The notes beneath the pieces are model-generated. The model was not told the origin of the DNA. It made no database searches and saw only the letters and a list, made by a program, of their open reading frames with translations. From assembly GCA_016840125.1 (NCBI GenBank), contig JAEOSY010000105.1, forward strand, positions 1-43,663: DNA of 43,663 nucleotides. Reading direction: 5' to 3'. Origin of the DNA: Candidatus Helarchaeota archaeon. Its GTDB lineage: Archaea > Asgardarchaeota > Lokiarchaeia > Helarchaeales > HEL-GB-A. Shown one piece after another: positions 25,615 to 34,425 of this stretch. Each line of letters starts with the position of its first letter. Position 1 is the first letter of the stretch. The position numbers and the translations under genes were made by a program.

Positions 25615-26436
25615 ATGTCAAAAAGATTGTTATATGATCCGCAGAAGGATCCTGACCGAACTATGCATGTTGCTGGTTTTATGTCAGGGTCAGGAACCAA
25701 TATCCGCAAGATCCTTGAAAAAGAGCGAGAATTAAAAAAAGAGAAAGGAAAAACACCATATGAATTGGTATGTTTATTCAGTGATGTTGCAGATCCAGAA
25801 AAGTGTAAGATCCGAGAGATTGCCAAGGAGTATAATTTAAATTACAAGGTCAATGATATTTGGAAATTTTATAAGGCTCGTGGGCATACAACGAAACGGG
25901 ATATGAATGTAAGACGCGAGTTTGATAAAGAAGCTCTAGGGTATCTCAAAGAAAAACGCGTTAATTGCGTAGCCTTGGGGGGGTATATGAGTATAGTCAC
26001 CGAAGTAATTTTTGATGCCTTTCCAACTGTGAATGTACATCCCGCGGATCTTTCAATAATTGATAAACAGACGGGTAGACGAAAATTTACGGGTGATCAT
26101 GCAGTCCGTGATGCAATTCTCGCGGGACAAACTGAAATCCGGACAAGCACTCATCTAGCGACTGCAGAGGTTGATGGTGGACCAATAATATTCATTTCGA
26201 AACCAGTAAAAATTGAACTCCCAAATTCCATTTCCCTTGAGGATCTAAAACGAGAGGACAATAAATCCCAATTACTAAATCTTGAGGATTCTCATCAAAA
26301 TCAACTTAAACAAATTGGGGACTGGGTCATCTTTCCAATGTCGCTGATATATATTGCAAAAGGATTAGTGGCAATCGATGAAAAAGGGATTCTCTCTATT
26401 GAGGATCAAGCGTGTCCTTATGGCAAAAAGTTATAA
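25615..26436 (+). CDS. PurN-like formyltransferase-family protein
   Basis: This 273-residue protein has a formyltransferase fold. The phosphate-binding start VAGFMSGSGTNIRKILE matches GAR transformylase (PurN), and the catalytic Asn-His pair appears in NVHPADLS, followed by HLATAEVDGGPII. These are the hallmark positions of 10-formyl-THF-dependent PurN. It is longer than the usual ~200 residues: there is extra charged sequence near residues 28-85, and the C-terminal ~70 residues (LLNLEDSHQNQLKQIGDW and beyond) are not in standard PurN. The ATG has only a weak SD. It diverges from mutS with about 90 bases between. Purine synthesis is possible, but the insertions and lack of purine neighbours mean a related formyl-transfer role cannot be excluded. 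Confidence 0.75.
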   Translation: MSKRLLYDPQKDPDRTMHVAGFMSGSGTNIRKILEKERELKKEKGKTPYELVCLFSDVADPEKCKIREIAKEYNLNYKVNDIWKFYKARGHTTKRDMNVRREFDKEALGYLKEKRVNCVALGGYMSIVTEVIFDAFPTVNVHPADLSIIDKQTGRRKFTGDHAVRDAILAGQTEIRTSTHLATAEVDGGPIIFISKPVKIELPNSISLEDLKREDNKSQLLNLEDSHQNQLKQIGDWVIFPMSLIYIAKGLVAIDEKGILSIEDQACPYGKKL

Positions 26437-26490
26437 AGCCTCAACCATTTGTAAGATCAAGTTATTAGAAATTAATGAGGTGATTTGAAT

Positions 26491-26718
26491 ATGAGTGAAA
26501 TATCAAAGCAATATGAAGCCGAACTGCTCAAAGCAGGGTTGTCCAAAACAGAAGTTTCAGCTGTAATTGATAGTCTTGAAATACTTGTGAAGAAAGGAGC
26601 TACGAAAAGTGATATAGCCAAGGTAGTTGAGAGAGTTAAGACTAATTCTGATTTTACAAAAGCATTAATAAAAGATCCCTCAACCCTTATTGGAAAATTT
26701 GGAGATGTTACTTTCTAA
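26491..26718 (+). CDS. Small helical protein, unknown function
   Basis: This encodes 75 residues, predicted all-helical: charged amphipathic helices (SKQYEAELLKAGLSKTEVSAVIDSLEILV), a GATKSDIAKVVERV segment, and the end DFTKALIKDPSTLIGKFGDVTF. GAGGTGA lies seven bases upstream of ATG 26491, which is why it is preferred to the TTG two codons earlier. I do not recognise the family. The closing FTKALIKDP...GKFG is reminiscent of nitrile-hydratase-like (NHLP) precursor leaders, but no peptide-modifying enzyme is near, so this is only a resemblance. It follows the formyltransferase gene by 54 bases and may be co-transcribed. Confidence 0.65.
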   Translation: MSEISKQYEAELLKAGLSKTEVSAVIDSLEILVKKGATKSDIAKVVERVKTNSDFTKALIKDPSTLIGKFGDVTF

Positions 26719-26741
26719 AACATCTCACTTTCTAAAACAAT

Positions 26742-27962
26742 TTAATTTGATTCATTAAGTATGTAACCAATACAAACTTTCAAAGCCAGTTCTAAGGATC
26801 CACGCTCGATCATATCAAGAGTGTCGCTGGGCTGATGGTAGAAAAGAGGGAATTTTGTTAATTTCATGGAGGCTAGGGATGCCGCTTTAATTTTCGCTTT
26901 TGAGAATGCGGCTGCATCAGTGCCACCAGAGAGTAGCCCGCCTAGCTTCTCGATAATTGAATCACCGAAATCGTTGATTGGCACATCCACTAATTCAGCG
27001 GCTTTTTCCATCTTCTCAACGATTTCTGCAGAGTGTCGAGTTCGTGTGGTAGGTTCATTTGAAAAAATCATACAACCTTCTTTACTCATTATGCCATCCA
27101 TGTTAAAGACCTCACCAATATCCTTTAATTCATCCAAATGGACCGCAGCGTATCGATAGGCGCCTCGGAGTCCTGCTTCTTCACAGCCAAACGATATTAA
27201 CCGTAATTCAGTCCCTTCAGGGATGATCTCTTTATGCTTCTGAAGATAGCGTCCTACCCCTAACACGACTGCCACGGCACTCAAATTATCAATCGCACCT
27301 GGAACGGTGTTCGCCCTTTCACCAGGCCACACAAAAAGGTACAACCCAATTAGCGGTATAATGCCGATCCAAAACCAACTAGCCGCCATTCCCGCTATAA
27401 AACCAAAATTAATACTAAAAATAACTCCAATCAAATTCAACACCGAGAGAATAATCCAGACAACAAAGACAATTAATGCGAGGAAAATAACAATGAAATA
27501 ACCATGCTTCAGATACCGTAATAGGTTAAATTGTAACGCGCTATCGTGGTGTCCCGAGAAAATGAGAATTTTCTTCACTTCGCCCTTTGGTTTTATAGTT
27601 CCGACTACATTTTGAGATGATTTTTCTTTAAAAAGGGGATCAACAAATTCTCGATAATTGAAGAATTGAAACCATAATATAATGAATGCGATAATATTAA
27701 GACTTACAGCGAGTATCGCAGCGAACATTGAATTGAGGGATGTAAGAAAGAAATAACATGCAAACGATGCTAGAACTAGAGTGGCTACGATATAGAGCCA
27801 TCCAAGAAATGCGCGTGGGTGGCATGTAAAAGGTTCAAGATGAACGGAATCACAGGTCTGTTCTAATTCAGTTTTAATAATTTCTGCCCCGTCCGCCTCT
27901 TGGGGACTACAGGGCATTCGCGGTCCCACTTCGTCAATAATACGTTGAATAATATCATACAT
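26742..27962 (-). CDS. M28-family zinc metallopeptidase with membrane segments
   Basis: This 406-residue protein carries all M28 metal ligands in order: HHDSA, GAIDNLS, CEEAG, NMDG and YHQPSD. It should be a co-catalytic two-zinc aminopeptidase. Unusually, about four hydrophobic helices interrupt the catalytic domain: two around residues 50-100 before HHDSA, and two or more around 155-210 between HHDSA and GAIDN. That would make it an integral membrane enzyme; whether the active site faces in or out is not clear from sequence. The ATG has no obvious SD. It lies convergent with the 75-residue gene and divergent from the giant CHAT gene. Likely role: trimming peptides, in line with a peptide-fermenting life suggested by iorAB. 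Confidence 0.87.
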   Translation of the reverse strand: MYDIIQRIIDEVGPRMPCSPQEADGAEIIKTELEQTCDSVHLEPFTCHPRAFLGWLYIVATLVLASFACYFFLTSLNSMFAAILAVSLNIIAFIILWFQFFNYREFVDPLFKEKSSQNVVGTIKPKGEVKKILIFSGHHDSALQFNLLRYLKHGYFIVIFLALIVFVVWIILSVLNLIGVIFSINFGFIAGMAASWFWIGIIPLIGLYLFVWPGERANTVPGAIDNLSAVAVVLGVGRYLQKHKEIIPEGTELRLISFGCEEAGLRGAYRYAAVHLDELKDIGEVFNMDGIMSKEGCMIFSNEPTTRTRHSAEIVEKMEKAAELVDVPINDFGDSIIEKLGGLLSGGTDAAAFSKAKIKAASLASMKLTKFPLFYHQPSDTLDMIERGSLELALKVCIGYILNESN

Positions 27963-28105
27963 GTAATTCGCGTCTTCTTTGGGAATTTCAATGTTAATTT
28001 AAGACACCACCTTAAAATCTAGATTTATTAATACCAAAAATAATCTATATTTCAATTTTATTATCTCAATATATAGTTGATGAGAAGAACGGATAAGTGA
28101 ATTTT

Positions 28106-31100
28106 ATGGATTTACCGAAAGAAGATGAGTTATTTCTCAAAGAACTATCAAACAAATTTTTTATTACATCCCTGAATGAGCTATCTGAGTTGATTGAAAG
28201 TTTGAAAGGAATTTCCATAACAACTCCTATCTTGGGGGCTTTCAAAAAAATTCTTGAAGATACTCAGGCTTCAATTGATAAAGGAAAGTATATAATCCCA
28301 AGTGTGGAGCTATTTGATGAGTGGAAAAAGTTCCTCACGGATGCTTCAAGTTCAAAAGTGCCGGAATTAGAAACTTATGCTGTATATTTTTGGAATTTCA
28401 TGCAAATGTCCATTTCGATGATGGTTAGTCCCTCGGATGATCTTTTTCTCCCTCTGTCAATGAAATTAATCGAAAGTTGCCTTGGAAATATCCAAATTGC
28501 ATCTAAGTTCAAAAACCTCGCGGCAGAGGCATATTTCCGGTATAATTTTGCATACCAATTTTTTATGCTATTTAAGTATGGTCCGAAGAATAAGGAATTT
28601 TTAACTAACGCCCTTAAAGGATTTAAAGAGATCATACCACTTTATGAAGAATTGAAAAATCATAAACAATTAACCAGTACATTGGCATTGATCGCGAATA
28701 TATTACAGAATCTTGCTAAATTTTATGTTGATACAGAGCCTAAGAAGTTTGCAGAACTAATCGAGGAAGCGTATGATTATATAATGAAAGGGGTTAAGCT
28801 TGCTCGTGAAAAATCCCCATCCGATTTATCAGGTATACTGATTGATGCATCCGCGAGTGTAGCAAGTTTAGGGCGGATTCAGATTGAGTTCGAGAAGGGG
28901 AAATATTATTTAGAACAATCAATTGCACTTGCAGAAGAAGGAATTGAAAAAGTTGATCCAAAATCAAAAGATTTAGATGGACTTAAAGAAGGTTTATTCA
29001 ATAATTTGGGAATTTCGTATTCATTTCTAGGTGACATCTATCAGGATCATTCAAAGAAAATGGAAAATTATTATTTCAGTCTTGAAAAGAAATTCCAGAG
29101 CTTAGAATATGCTAAGAGGGCAGGCTACACTCATATGATCATTCGCGATTTATCTAATATCGGGCAAAGTTACCATAAAATGGCGATTGTTGAACGGGCA
29201 AATCCTGAGAAGTATATGGAATTTATTCAAAAATCGATCAAGTTCTTTGAGGATGCATTGGCATACAGTGAAAGGAAGGAGCTCGACTCGGGATCAGAAG
29301 AACAATTACTGACAGCAGGCGAGGCTTTAAGTAGTCTGTATGCTAGGATGTTGACTTTGATAACGGACCATAAGGAAAGTCTGGATTGGCTTTCTAAGAA
29401 AGTTCAGCAAGATCGAAAAAATATTCAGCTGGCGAGACAGTTCAACGTCCGTCCAATCCTTATTGTGAATAATTGTATGTCTGCATCAGATAGTTTAGAA
29501 AACGTAATCCTTAAACTTGATGATGTGATGGCTGCTCGGAAATTACGGGAGGAGCAAATGGCGATTTTAAATGAATCTATTAAAATTCTAGAAGAATTAA
29601 AAATTGATGATGTTAAGTTAGCCCAATGTTTAAGAAAGGTTTGTGGAATCAGCCAATCCCTCTCCCGACTTCAACCAAATGCCCAGAAAAAGTATGAAAT
29701 TTTATTATATGGGAAAGATTATGGGGATAAGGCATACCAACTCGGGGATACTCTTGATAATTCTTATGTAATGATCAGTGTTTGTGATAACTATGGCTTG
29801 CTGGTTCATGACATCGGTCATGCGATTGAAGGAAGCGATGTTGAAAAAGCGAGGGAATACTTTACTGAATCTATTAAGATATTTCAGAAGGGATTAGAAG
29901 TCGCCAAAGGCGCACCGGAGTCTATGGCATCCCAAGCAGTTTTATTGGATTACATCGGAGGATCTTATAGGGATCTCGCTAACTTATCCAAGGAAATTGA
30001 AACTCAAAAAGAATATTACATTAAAAGTGCAGAAGTCAAGGAGGAAAGTCTTCTCCTTTTTGAAGCATATAAGAAGGCACCTTATGATACCGCAGTAACT
30101 GCAGATTCATTAGCAATCACGCTTCAGCAACTTGGACGGATTGAGGAGAACTCCGAAAAAGCTGTTGAGATATTCCAGAAGGCGATCAAATATACTAAGC
30201 GGGCAGAAGAACTCTTTATCCAATTGCGGATCAATTCTAAAGCCTTCAGATGTCAAGTAACAACTCTTGCTGAATTGAAACCAAACTTAATCTTACATCA
30301 AATGAAGCTAGAGAAGGATCCAAAGAAAAGATGGGATTATCTTTCAGAAGCTCGAAAAATACTCATGGAAGGCGCAGAGATAGGGAAGATTAGCCCGATG
30401 TTTCGCGTACTGACTGAATATCTTCTTTGGGAGTATCCTAAACCATTGGAAAATGGCGTTGAGCACTCAGGGTATCAAGTAATTTGGGATGCTGAACAAA
30501 AAGACCTTAAGAGCATAAATAAAAGTTACGACCGCACAATTCAATTCACATTAAATCTCCAACGTGAGGAGAAATTGTTTCCCATTTCAGATGTGAAATT
30601 TGAACTAGAGTTTGATCGCGATGTTGGACATCTGGTAATTACGCCCCTTATCAGAGTTATCTTTCAAAATAACAAAGAAATTCATCTTCTAATTCCCACC
30701 TATATCAAAGCGCGAAGTTTGGAACGAAAACCGTTTCGATTAATTAATCCCAGCTCAGAGACTCTTATGGTACAGCTTGTCACGAAGAAAAGTACACTTT
30801 CTTCAACTGAAAAGCATCTAGCTATTGTTGGCGAACGCAATATCTTCATGATCGCCAAGAAACCGGAGAAAATAACTGAAAAGATGGCGGTAATAGAACT
30901 TCCGCAAGCCAATATCGAGTGTTTATATCAAATCAATATCCTTCCGCGATTTTCAGGAATTATGAGCATCACTAATCCCGACATTAAAAAGTGGAAATAT
31001 AATTTAGGCGCCTGCCTTATTGAGGGGGCATTGATGTTTGAAGGAGGACCTCATATCGTGGAAACCGACTTTTCTCCAATAATTTTCATGGATGAAAAGG

Positions 31101-32944
31101 GTAATCTTCCTACGAAATTCTTCCAAGTTCAGAGCGATATGAAAACTGTTTCAGGAAGCCTCGTGGATTTAAATGTGCGATATCCTCGTATTATCAGAAA
31201 AATATTCATCATGGGGGAAATTTTCAAAGAAAAACCCCCTTACGAACGACTAGAGCTCCTAAATTTGCTGAAGGATCAGATTACCAATATTGCTACTGTG
31301 AATGATCCATTCTCGGGCATTACCATTCTCACTTCTGATACGAAATATTTCGATGAGCTTTATCCGCTCATCGAGCGAAATAAAATGGCTTTAGCACAAA
31401 ATACTGATTTTATTAGACTCACCCAAGTTGCTAAACTTCTTGAGATCCGGTATATTCCAGAGAATGAAGTTTTAACTGAAATCGGCCATACGGCGGCTAA
31501 CATCCGCTGGTTAACATTTGAAAATATAGCTATATGTGATTCACCCATTCTCGCCTTTCTTGCAGTACCCTGGTGTAGGTTCACAGATGCCTTTTTGTTC
31601 ACTTCCGCTGAATGCCAAACCGAAAAGGGTAAAAAAATCCTTGAAAATGCTAAGAATCTTTATATAATTGGTGACTTAGAAAACCAGATTCCCGTCTTTC
31701 CGGATAAACAAGTTGAGCATCTCGCAAAGGATGTAGTAACTTTAAGCTACCAACTCCACGAGCGACTGACTTCCGAAGTAAAAGAAAATTGGGAGCACTT
31801 CCTAAAAACAGAATTCCGAGATTTATTCCCTCAACTGCGTAAAGAAGAATTCGGCGAATCTGTTATCGTCACTTCAAAGGAGGCTAATGATCTTTCCTAC
31901 CTAATACTCGCTTCTAATTATGCGGCAGCTAAACTTTCCTCAATTTTGCTTATTGACCGTGATGAGAAAAAGTTGAAGATTGAGAGCGACTTGTTTAAAC
32001 AATTAGATTCACTCTCCTACAAAGGTCAATACGAAGAAACCGGTCGTTCTGCGAATCTACAAGAGAAGCTAATGTCAAAATTGTTTGCGTTCTCTAAAGA
32101 TTTACGGCAAAAATACTTCGATGAAAAATATATCAAGTTGTTGGACCAAGCGAAGTTTATTTCGGTTATTACTAATATCCCACTTCCCTTTGAGTTGATG
32201 CAATACGGCGAGGGGGAATCCTTTTTATCTTTGGAAAAGGCTGTTGGACGTCTGTGTTCCACAAGCATTGCAGAAACCAGTATTCTCATTCAGTACTCCG
32301 TGCTACAATCCATGATGCAATCGACCGATATTAAGAAAGCCACTATCATTTCCCCTAAATATTTCGATAGATATACTCTCTATTATGGGGAGAAAGAAGT
32401 GACCCGGGGTTCTTCCTTGCTCGGGAATCAGCAGAATTTGGGCAAAGATAACGTGGAACTATTAGTAAACGAAAAACTTACAAAACAGCAATTTATCAAT
32501 CAATTGCAGAAGAATCCGTGGCTTTTCATTCATTACATTGGACATGGTGATCTAGTCGACCAAGAAAGTGCTTTTATGGTACAACCGTCTGAATATACAG
32601 ACCTGGTGCCTATAAGAGCCCACGATTTACCAGATTATATTGCAGGGCAACCATTATTCATTGCGAATGCATGTCTTTCTGGTCGTTACCAAGAATCGGC
32701 AGATGGACTTTCTGGACTCGTCTTTGAGATCATCAAGCGAGGAGCCATCAGTTTCATCGGGACACTTTGGGAGGTCGATGATTACTTCGCTTCTGAATTC
32801 ATTGCAGGGTTATATCTTGAATTGCTCAACGGGAAATTCCTTGGGGACGCCGTTCAAAAAAGTCGACGGGGAATTCTTGATAAAAAAGACGTTACTTATG
32901 GTGCCTATATCCTCTTTGGAGACCCAATGGTTCGAGTTCGCTAA
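28106..32944 (+). CDS. Giant helical-repeat CHAT protein
   Basis: The protein has 1612 residues. The first ~800 are helical, with loose TPR-like pairs (YYLEQSIALAEEGI; FFEDALAYSERKE; YYIKSAEVKEESL). Then comes a beta-rich middle (about 800-1100), and a CHAT domain ends the protein. The caspase-like dyad is present: His1480 in HYIGHGD and Cys1523 in NACLSG, followed by KRGAISFIGTLWEVDD and the terminal YGAYILFGDPMV. It is probably a large cytoplasmic protease whose repeats sense a partner. It shares only the CHAT domain and a helical-repeat front with the 849-residue TPR-CHAT at 4.7 kb and is not a recent copy. ATG 28106 has GTGA five bases upstream; GTG 28097 is an alternative. No clear operon partner; the 7TM cassette lies downstream on the other strand. 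Confidence 0.87.
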   Translation: MDLPKEDELFLKELSNKFFITSLNELSELIESLKGISITTPILGAFKKILEDTQASIDKGKYIIPSVELFDEWKKFLTDASSSKVPELETYAVYFWNFMQMSISMMVSPSDDLFLPLSMKLIESCLGNIQIASKFKNLAAEAYFRYNFAYQFFMLFKYGPKNKEFLTNALKGFKEIIPLYEELKNHKQLTSTLALIANILQNLAKFYVDTEPKKFAELIEEAYDYIMKGVKLAREKSPSDLSGILIDASASVASLGRIQIEFEKGKYYLEQSIALAEEGIEKVDPKSKDLDGLKEGLFNNLGISYSFLGDIYQDHSKKMENYYFSLEKKFQSLEYAKRAGYTHMIIRDLSNIGQSYHKMAIVERANPEKYMEFIQKSIKFFEDALAYSERKELDSGSEEQLLTAGEALSSLYARMLTLITDHKESLDWLSKKVQQDRKNIQLARQFNVRPILIVNNCMSASDSLENVILKLDDVMAARKLREEQMAILNESIKILEELKIDDVKLAQCLRKVCGISQSLSRLQPNAQKKYEILLYGKDYGDKAYQLGDTLDNSYVMISVCDNYGLLVHDIGHAIEGSDVEKAREYFTESIKIFQKGLEVAKGAPESMASQAVLLDYIGGSYRDLANLSKEIETQKEYYIKSAEVKEESLLLFEAYKKAPYDTAVTADSLAITLQQLGRIEENSEKAVEIFQKAIKYTKRAEELFIQLRINSKAFRCQVTTLAELKPNLILHQMKLEKDPKKRWDYLSEARKILMEGAEIGKISPMFRVLTEYLLWEYPKPLENGVEHSGYQVIWDAEQKDLKSINKSYDRTIQFTLNLQREEKLFPISDVKFELEFDRDVGHLVITPLIRVIFQNNKEIHLLIPTYIKARSLERKPFRLINPSSETLMVQLVTKKSTLSSTEKHLAIVGERNIFMIAKKPEKITEKMAVIELPQANIECLYQINILPRFSGIMSITNPDIKKWKYNLGACLIEGALMFEGGPHIVETDFSPIIFMDEKGNLPTKFFQVQSDMKTVSGSLVDLNVRYPRIIRKIFIMGEIFKEKPPYERLELLNLLKDQITNIATVNDPFSGITILTSDTKYFDELYPLIERNKMALAQNTDFIRLTQVAKLLEIRYIPENEVLTEIGHTAANIRWLTFENIAICDSPILAFLAVPWCRFTDAFLFTSAECQTEKGKKILENAKNLYIIGDLENQIPVFPDKQVEHLAKDVVTLSYQLHERLTSEVKENWEHFLKTEFRDLFPQLRKEEFGESVIVTSKEANDLSYLILASNYAAAKLSSILLIDRDEKKLKIESDLFKQLDSLSYKGQYEETGRSANLQEKLMSKLFAFSKDLRQKYFDEKYIKLLDQAKFISVITNIPLPFELMQYGEGESFLSLEKAVGRLCSTSIAETSILIQYSVLQSMMQSTDIKKATIISPKYFDRYTLYYGEKEVTRGSSLLGNQQNLGKDNVELLVNEKLTKQQFINQLQKNPWLFIHYIGHGDLVDQESAFMVQPSEYTDLVPIRAHDLPDYIAGQPLFIANACLSGRYQESADGLSGLVFEIIKRGAISFIGTLWEVDDYFASEFIAGLYLELLNGKFLGDAVQKSRRGILDKKDVTYGAYILFGDPMVRVR

Positions 32945-32970
32945 TAAATAAATCTTGATCCCATCCATTC

Positions 32971-33014
32971 TCCTCTTTTTGAATTTGTAAAAAATTAGTC
33001 CTGATGCTTATAAA
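32971..33014 (+). repeat. Dispersed direct repeat, copy A
   Basis: A 44-base segment runs from TCCTCTTTTT through TGTAAAAAATTAGTCCTGAT to CTTATAAA. It nearly matches the segment at 35294-35337, in the same orientation, with about seven mismatches and a one-base gap. It lies between the CHAT gene and the end of the 7TM gene. The TATA-like end could be a rightward promoter, but no gene follows before 33136. Confidence 0.7.
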
Positions 33015-33135
33015 TATTAGATTTTACCTTGAGAACTTGTAGGGTTAAAAAAATGAAAAACAAAAGTAGATTTTTCTCCAATTAGTTGAGAGAAGTCTCC
33101 TTTTTTCTTTTGTTTCAATCCGTATCTGAATCGCT

Positions 33136-34425
33136 CTATTTTTTCTTTTGTTCCTCTTCAGCCTGTTCCATTTCTTTTATTATATCTTCATAAAGATCAA
33201 TGAATTCTTTCGGCACCTCGACATCAGAGCGTTGAATATCACATTTGATCGCATCAAAATCCTCCTTGGGCATCACTTCGAGCATTTTGGATTCAACTTC
33301 AGGCGGTAACTCCAAAAATTTTTTCGCGATAAACATCTGCTGCTTTTCGTCCCGGATGATTCTAGAGGGAAAAATTGAGAAATACCTCGTGAATATTGCC
33401 TCTACGCCATCAAATTTAACTGGATCTGTCTCACCAGCTTGTAGAGGAGAAGTAAATTGCGATTCAAATTCTTTTGCGAACCGTTTTACCAGATCGCGCA
33501 AGAATTTCGAAGAGTTTGAAACCACTAAGCCGATTAGGATGTATTTAGATTCGTGAAGTATTAAAAGTCCGTCCTTTAAGGGAATATCTATCGGAAAAAC
33601 GATATCAGAAAAATTCTTACGGATCTCTTCAATTGAACCTACAAACTCTGAGAATCCAACTTCATTAAATTGGGATTTAGACCAATTATGCTCAAACAGA
33701 AGAATTCCCGCATTATTTTTCACTAATATCCGGTGAGGGATAAAGGGGAGGACAAATAAGAGTTTGGGTTGGCTTCTAATCAAAATCATTAGGAGTAATA
33801 GACTCACTGCTACTATGACATCGGCTAAAATTATTAAAATTGGGATCCATAATTGAATTAGATATACCGCCATTTCAATAGGACCCAAAAAAATAAATAC
33901 TAGGAAAAAGAGGATTGCTTCCGACTTTATTTCATAAGGTGCATTTCGCACAATCTCAAGTGCCCAGTACATAAAATACAGAAAAATTAGGAGTTGAATT
34001 AAAAAACCTGGGATGACCATAGATCCAGCCCAAGCAACTACAGCATAGCCCCCTTCTATTGTAGATATAATAGATCCAGGTTGAAATGCTAAATATGTTG
34101 TAATAGAACCTAAAATTGTAGTTGGGATAAGTCCAATTAGTGAATATTGTTCCTTCAGAGTGTAATCCACTGTGAGAACTATAAACAATGCAACGGGAAT
34201 AAAGGAAATCGTGTGAGCCTGATACCATATTGGCTCCAAGTAAAGATCTGCAATCCCTGAAAATAAGAAGGAAATCCCGAACGAAATCATTGTTAAGGTA
34301 AAATATATAATTGATCTTGTTTTATGTGTACGATAGGTGTTATATCCAATATAACTCGTTATGAATAAAAGAATAGCAATCGCCAGTGATTCAATTGAGA
34401 TTGGTGTCCAATTTAGCCCATTCAT
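33136..34425 (-). CDS. Seven-helix membrane protein with C-terminal longin/roadblock-like domain
   Basis: The gene encodes 429 residues. Seven hydrophobic segments at about 13-31, 39-63, 69-90, 95-114, 128-159, 168-191 and 193-216 form an N-terminal membrane domain, like the 7TM sensor regions of some receptor kinases. The cytoplasmic part (about 235-429) begins NNAGILLFEHNW and contains YILIGLVVSNSSKFLRDLVKRFAKEFESQF. By eye this matches the C-terminal longin-like domain of the protein at 15695-17860 (GICLFEL...; VALILRGEPNKFLRSKLKTFVKQFELDF). No kinase or cyclase motif is visible, so signalling is probably through protein contact. The ATG overlaps the stop of the winged-helix gene by one base (TAATG) and follows AAAGGAGGAG, so the two are translationally coupled. 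Proposed role: membrane sensor controlling the winged-helix partner (inference). Confidence 0.8.
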   Translation of the reverse strand: MNGLNWTPISIESLAIAILLFITSYIGYNTYRTHKTRSIIYFTLTMISFGISFLFSGIADLYLEPIWYQAHTISFIPVALFIVLTVDYTLKEQYSLIGLIPTTILGSITTYLAFQPGSIISTIEGGYAVVAWAGSMVIPGFLIQLLIFLYFMYWALEIVRNAPYEIKSEAILFFLVFIFLGPIEMAVYLIQLWIPILIILADVIVAVSLLLLMILIRSQPKLLFVLPFIPHRILVKNNAGILLFEHNWSKSQFNEVGFSEFVGSIEEIRKNFSDIVFPIDIPLKDGLLILHESKYILIGLVVSNSSKFLRDLVKRFAKEFESQFTSPLQAGETDPVKFDGVEAIFTRYFSIFPSRIIRDEKQQMFIAKKFLELPPEVESKMLEVMPKEDFDAIKCDIQRSDVEVPKEFIDLYEDIIKEMEQAEEEQKKK

